From Prototheca cutis (Eukaryota; Chlorophyta; Trebouxiophyceae; Chlorellales; Chlorellaceae): 64,000 bases of DNA. Below, piece after piece: positions 59,234 through 64,000 of this stretch. The stretch covers positions 1,986 through 65,985 of the forward strand of contig BCIH01000020.1 of NCBI GenBank assembly GCA_002897115.2. Direction: 5' to 3'. The notes below the pieces were generated by a model. That model did not search any database. It was given only the letters and a program-made list of their open reading frames with translations, and was not told the origin of the DNA. Position 1 is the stretch's first letter, and each line of letters opens with the position of its first letter. Position numbers and translations under genes: made by a program.

Positions 59234-61701
59234 ATGCAGGCAGGAAGCATGCACGCAAGCTCGACGAGGAGCGTCCTCGGGGGTCCGGGCATCAGGGGTG
59301 GACGCATGACCATCTCTAGCACCCCCCTGCACACACGACATGTATCCATGGCCCATGTGGGTCGTCGGGGATCGCTGGCCGTCAAGGCGCAAAAGGTGCA
59401 GGGCATGGGATGGTTATNCGTGGGGCGTTTGGGGTGCCAGGGCCGGTGGGAGGGGCGGTGGGCGCCTGGCCTTGCGAGGCAGCCAGAGCCGAGCCGCTCT
59501 GGGACCTTACGCTGACCCTCGTATACGCCTGTCGTTTACAGGTCGTTGGCATTGATTTGGGCACCACCAACTCTGCTGTGGCAGCGATGGAGGGAGGCAA
59601 GCCGACCATCATCACCAACGCCGAGGGCGGGCGTACCACGCCCTCCGTGGTGGCCTACACCAAAAACGGCGACCGCCTGGTCGGGCAGGTGTGTACCGGT
59701 TGTCGGGCGTGGCGGATTTGTGGGGATGGAGATTGGTGGAGGGAGTGGGGGACGCTGAAGGGGAAGGCGCAGGGACGGTAGCGTGNATCTCTGGGCCCAG
59801 GCAACGCTGTGCGTGGCCGACCCGATCTTTGCTTCATACCAGAGCAGCGATTTTCTGCTTACGATCGGTATGTCATTGCAAATGTATGACGCACGAGGCC
59901 CAGCCGCTTTCGTCATCCCCCCCACAAACAAACACAGATTGCCAAGCGCCAGGCAGTGGTCAACCCCGAGAATACATTCTTCTCGGTCAAGCGTTTCATT
60001 GGGCGTAAGATGTCCGAGGTCGGCGAGGAGTTGAAGCAGGTTCCCTACAAGGTTGTTGCGGACGGTTCTGGCAACGTGAAGATTGTGTCCCCCAACGCGA
60101 AGAAGGAATTCTCCCCCGAGGAGATCAGCGCGGTGGTGCTGCACAAGCTGGCCGACGACGCCGGAAAGTTTCTGGGTGCCGGCGTGAACCAGGCGGTCAT
60201 CACGGTCCCTGCCTACTTCAACGACAGCCAGCGCCAGGCGACCAAGGACGCCGGGCGCATCGGTGGGCTGGAGGTTCTGCGCATCATCAACGAGCCGACG
60301 GCCGCGAGCCTGGCGTACGGCCTTGACAAGAAGTCGAACGAAACGATCCTGGTGTTTGACCTGGGCGGCGGCACCTTTGACGTCAGCGTGCTGGAGGTGG
60401 GCGACGGCGTCTTCGAGGTGCTGTCCACCGCGGGCGACACGCACCTGGGCGGCGACGACTTTGACAAGCGCATCGTGGACTGGCTGGCGGACGACTTCAA
60501 GCGCAACGAGGGCGTGGACCTGCGCAAGGACCGCCAGGCGCTGCAGCGGCTGACCGAGGCGGCAGAAAAGGCCAAGATTGAGCTGAGCTCCACGCCATCG
60601 ACGAGCATCAGCCTGCCCTTCATCACGGCCACGGCCGAGGGCCCCAAGCACATCGACGCCACGCTCACACGCGCCCAGTTTGAGCGTCTGGCCTCCGACC
60701 TGCTGGAGCGGTGCCGCGTGCCGGTGGAGGCGGCGCTCCGCGACGCCAAGCTGTCGTATTCCGACCTAGACGAGGTCATCCTGGTCGGGGGGTCCACCCG
60801 CATCCCGGCCGTTGTGGAACTCGTCGAGAAGCTGGCGGGCAAGAAACCCAACGCAACGGTCAACCCCGACGAGGTCGTGGCGCTCGGCGCCGCCGTGCAA
60901 GGTGGTGTCTTGGCTGGTGAGGTCTCCGACATTGTGCTGCTGGACGTGACGCCCCTCAGCCTGGGTCTGGAGACGCTGGGCGGCGTGGCGACAAAGGTCA
61001 TTCCCCGGAACACGACTTTGCCGACGTCGAAAACCGAGACCTTCTCCACAGCCGCGGACAACCAGTCGAGCGTCGAAATCAACGTTATCCAGGGCGAGCG
61101 CGAGTTTGCGCGCGACAACAAGTCCCTGGGCACGTTCCGCCTGGACGGGATCCCCCCCGCCCCCCGTGGCATGCCTCAGATCGAGGTCCGGTTTGACATC
61201 GACGCAAACGGTATTTTGTCGGTGACGGCTGCGGACAAGGGTACGGGCAAGTCACAGGACATCAAGATCACGGGGGCCAGCACGCTGCCCAGCGACGAGG
61301 TCGACCGCATGGTCAAGGACGCCGAGCGGTTTGCCGCGGACGACAAGGCCCGCCGTGAGCTGGTGGATCTCAAGAACCAGGCGGACTCACTGGCGTACCA
61401 GACAGACAAGCAGGTCGCCGATCTGGGAGACAAGGTCCCGGCCGACGTCAAGGACAAGATCTCCGGAAAGGTCGAGACCCTGAAGACCGCTGGCGCGGGC
61501 GAAGACGCTGCAGCGATCAAGGCTGCCATCGAAGATCTTCAAAAGGAAGCCCAGGCCCTGGGACAGATCATCTACGGCCAGGGGGCCCACGGTGGTGCCG
61601 CTCCTGGACCCGATGGCACGGCACCGACGGCCGAGCCCACCGCCGGCGGCCCCGGCAATGGTGATGTCATCGATGCCGAGTTCACCGATGAGTCCAAGTA
61701 G
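59234..61701 (+). CDS. Plastid-type HSP70 (DnaK) chaperone
   Basis: Exons 59234-59395, 59542-59688, 59938-61701; 690 residues. Residues 1-54 (starting [14 protein letters not shown], Ser/Arg/Gly-rich) form a transit-peptide-like leader; the exact start among nearby ATGs (59234, 59249) is open. The ATPase domain starts at [20 protein letters not shown] and contains [60 protein letters not shown] and [15 protein letters not shown]; the substrate domain starts with [14 protein letters not shown]. The cyanobacterial/plastid DnaK character is clear ([19 protein letters not shown] segment, absence of EEVD), and the protein ends [13 protein letters not shown], as plastid HSP70s do. It assists protein folding and import in the stroma, functionally linked to the Toc receptor encoded at 37.6 kb. 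Confidence 0.95.
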
Positions 61702-62458
61702 ACGGCTGCGGCGGAAGCTGCTGAGCAGGAGTAGGGGATTGGTCGATCGATCGATCGATCGATCGACCTATCGATACCTTGACTAAAGCTCCGTGTCATC
61801 GTCGTCTTAACCGGAGCCACTTGATTGATTGTTGTCTCAGAGGGGAGTCAGTGAGCCCCCAGCCTCCTCCTCCCACCACACCCCCTTTGATGGAGTGCAT
61901 CCGTTTCCAGATGTTCCATCTCGACAGGAGCTGTGCTTTAATGCACTTGTTCTGTGCTGCCCGATCCGGTCATGCTCGAAAAATTTAATACCTTCTTCCG
62001 GGGTATGGGAGTGGTGATGGTGGGGTTGGGCGTAGCGAGGACTCAGAGCAATGGGGGATGCCAGCAGAAAATAATAGAACACACACCTTGCTTTAGACAT
62101 GAGCCAGTTTTTTGTTGGGTGAGGATTCAAATGACACCTATGATTCAGTGGAAGGGCATGTTTTTCTTTGTGGACCTCGGGATGGACTGGCCAAAGGGCC
62201 GGCAGCCGCTCAGCGATTTGCCCAACCTCCGAAAGAAGACCGACCCGGCCCGGAATTGTTGTGCGCTAAGCTCCACATAAGGCATGGGCATTGCGCATGC
62301 GCAATATTCCCCATATTTTGGGTGGTCCGTTTCGTGTAAAGGTGGCGTCTGAGGGCCAGACGAGCCATGCCAGTCGGTTAGAGTGCGCATGGCCGTCGGC
62401 GCTGTGCGGCCTACAGCGCGAGAAGAGACAGCGGGCCCCTCCTGTCGGAGCCTGCGCG
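61702..62458. other. Intergenic region after HSP70
   Basis: 757 bases; starts with the HSP70 3' UTR and contains a short GATC repeat. No gene seen. Confidence 0.45.
61744..61766 (+). repeat. (GATC)n short tandem repeat
   Basis: Five to six copies of GATC in the 3' UTR region of HSP70, self-complementary and able to form a hairpin. Confidence 0.85.
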
Positions 62459-63917
62459 ATGACCATGATTTCAGACCTCTCCCAGTGCATCTATCTCGTC
62501 AATAAATCGGAGGATGAAGCCGAGAGGTGCGCGTGGGTGTGCGCTGCAGGAGGGCCAGGCTGGGGCGGGTTGCCGGTGCCCGCCTGGCTGGCGAAGGCTT
62601 GCCTGGCGTATCTGCACCGCACCTTCTGCGGGATGCACGTTCACCGTGATGGGATATTCCCGTATAGGGCTGTCTACGATTCCCTTGTATCGTGCATTAA
62701 ATAGAGGCACACATCCTGCAACAAACCCTGTCAAGCATCACCCTCCACCCACCGAATGAACCAGCCGATACCCACCCAACATCAACAGGTCCGCTGCGGC
62801 CGCCCGGGCACTGGCGGAGCTGGATGCACCCGGCCTGCCTCTTCTGCTGCAGGCAGCACATGCCAGCGATCTGTTTCACGCGCTGCTAGCCAGACTGGGC
62901 AAGGACGGTCGGGGATCAGCTTGTAGCTGGCGGCTGCTGGGCCGGGTGTTGGAGCACCGGGCGCTGCCTGCCTCGGAGGCAGTGCCACTGAGCCTCGTGC
63001 CTCAGTTAACTCAGGCCCTGCAGCGGTATTCCTTGGCGGAACTCGATGCAGCGAGGCTGCTGGGAAGCTTGACCTCCAAATTTGCGGGTAACTACCACCC
63101 GGCATTGAAGGCTGCGGCGGGCCTGGCAAGCACCGTCGTAGCTGCGGCGTTGACTGCACGTGATAGTAGCGCTGGGCAGGAGAGAGAAGACGACACCGCG
63201 TACGCCTGCCAAGAAGAAGACAAGGAGCCTGCTGATACTGCTATCCTGGCGGCGCTGCGGCTGGTCGAGGTCGCCGTGGCTTTGTCCCCGGAACCGAAAA
63301 AATCGTCAGCGGTGTTGCTGGCCGACCTGCTCCGACCGTTATGTGTGCTGGGATTTGGCACGGAGGGTGCTTTGGACGCTGGATCTGGCCGGCTGGCCCG
63401 GGGACTTTTGGAGTCTGCACTGTTTGCGCCGGAGCTGCTGTCGAGCTTGTCTGATTGGGCTGCAGCACAGGCCGAGGCCGGCGGCTTTGCGGCAGTGGCG
63501 CTTGGCACGCGCCCAGAACAGCAGCAGCCACAGGATGGGTCCTCCAAAGAAAGCACCAAGCCGGGTGACGAGCGCCCTCCACGGCAGACGGGGCCATTCA
63601 AGGGCTTGTCAGCGCAAATTGCCAAGCTGTTGGACAATGGCGGCCCGGCAAGTAACGCCGCTGGTGTCAATTCCCTGAAACCCCAGGCGGTGGGCCACAT
63701 GCTGGCCTGGATGCTGCACCAGTATGCCAAGGCTTGCACGGGGAAGAACACACGGCATGGCGGGCAACGACGTGAGCGCAGCGACGGCGGTGACGAGGGG
63801 CAGGCGACCGCCATGGCTGGGATTCGGGCTCAGTCCCAGGACCTGGCGGCTCCCTTTTCCATGTTTGCAGCGCTGCTGACAGTCTGCTGGGCGGCACCTG
63901 AGCGCGGCCAGAGGTGA
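62459..63917 (+). CDS. Unknown alpha-helical protein, 3' end possibly beyond the window
   Basis: Exons 62459-62526 and 62789-63917; 398 residues to the stop at 63917. Exon 1 gives MTMISDLSQCIYLVNKSEDE, and the splice continues ERSAAAARALAELDAPGL. The protein is a run of Leu/Ala-rich helices with recurring patterns (LLLQAAHASDLFHALLARLG; WRLLGRVLEHR; SLVPQLTQALQRYSLAELDA; LAALRLVEVAVALSP), suggestive of an alpha-solenoid such as the helical-repeat organelle RNA factors of green algae, but I recognise no specific family. A Gln/Ser/Lys-rich linker lies around 290-320. A possible donor (CCAGAG|GTGAAG) just before the stop means the gene could continue past 64000. Start by first ATG in good frame; function unknown. 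Confidence 0.5.
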
Positions 63918-64000
63918 AGTCGGACGGGAGCCGGTGGGGTTATTGAAGTGGGTTGATGGTTACTCTCCATGTGTCACCGAGGAGGGGACGTGGATGTTTG

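Overview
This window looks like nuclear DNA from a green alga (Chlorophyta, probably a Chlorella-like trebouxiophyte). It is GC-rich, its genes are broken by many short introns, and they lie on both strands at 1-4 kb spacing. It encodes plastid functions (a Toc-type preprotein receptor GTPase, a DnaK-type HSP70 with a transit-peptide-like N-terminus, a plastid-type PNPOx-like protein) and a proline-rich, cysteine-rich wall protein of volvocine/chlorophyte style. I saw no bacterial operon, CRISPR array, insertion sequence, rRNA or tRNA. The species assignment is inference.

Layout, left to right: wall glycoprotein, 5' truncated (3-1016 +); gap; forkhead-like winged-helix protein (3604-5164 +); PNPOx-like flavoprotein (5947-7033 -); bacterial-type RNase HII (7995-9491 -); SNM1/PSO2-type nuclease with SAM domain (9745-13521 +); Aha1-N cochaperone (13774-14762 +); xylulokinase (15660-18538 +); kinesin-7 (18956-22452 -); TCAIM-like DUF4460/4461 protein (23006-25223 +); BACK-domain protein (26996-29482 -); RING-CH E3 ligase (31536-32729 -); CBM48 protein with a degenerate phosphatase-like domain (33263-34804 +); HNH endonuclease (35666-37007 +); Toc34-like GTPase (37640-40295 +); LSM4 (40642-41893 -); Caprin-like RGG protein (42222-44439 +); ER-type Ca2+-ATPase (45126-49135 -); S-adenosylmethionine synthetase (49551-50916 +); a large Ala-rich protein with a possible Pru-like region (51622-54593 +); archease (55293-56653 -); LysM protein (57072-58776 +); plastid HSP70 (59234-61701 +); unknown helical protein (62459-63917 +).

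I built exon models by hand from splice signals, reading-frame phase and family alignments, so exon edges are predictions. The most striking result is that about 8 of roughly 72 inferred introns start with GC rather than GT. In each case the GC donor is what restores both frame and family alignment, and several share an AG|GCA(C/T)G-like donor. Many genes are head-to-head (RNase HII/SNM1, kinesin/TCAIM-like, RING-CH/CBM48, LSM4/Caprin-like, Ca2+-ATPase/SAM synthetase, archease/LysM), so shared promoters are likely.

The genes do not form one pathway. They sort into genome maintenance (RNase HII, SNM1, HNH), RNA metabolism (LSM4, archease, Caprin-like), plastid biogenesis and carbon metabolism (Toc34-like, HSP70, CBM48 protein, xylulokinase), proteostasis (Aha1, RING-CH, HSP70) and cytoskeleton (kinesin). 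Single N bases cluster between 54.8 and 59.8 kb, a weaker stretch of the assembly.
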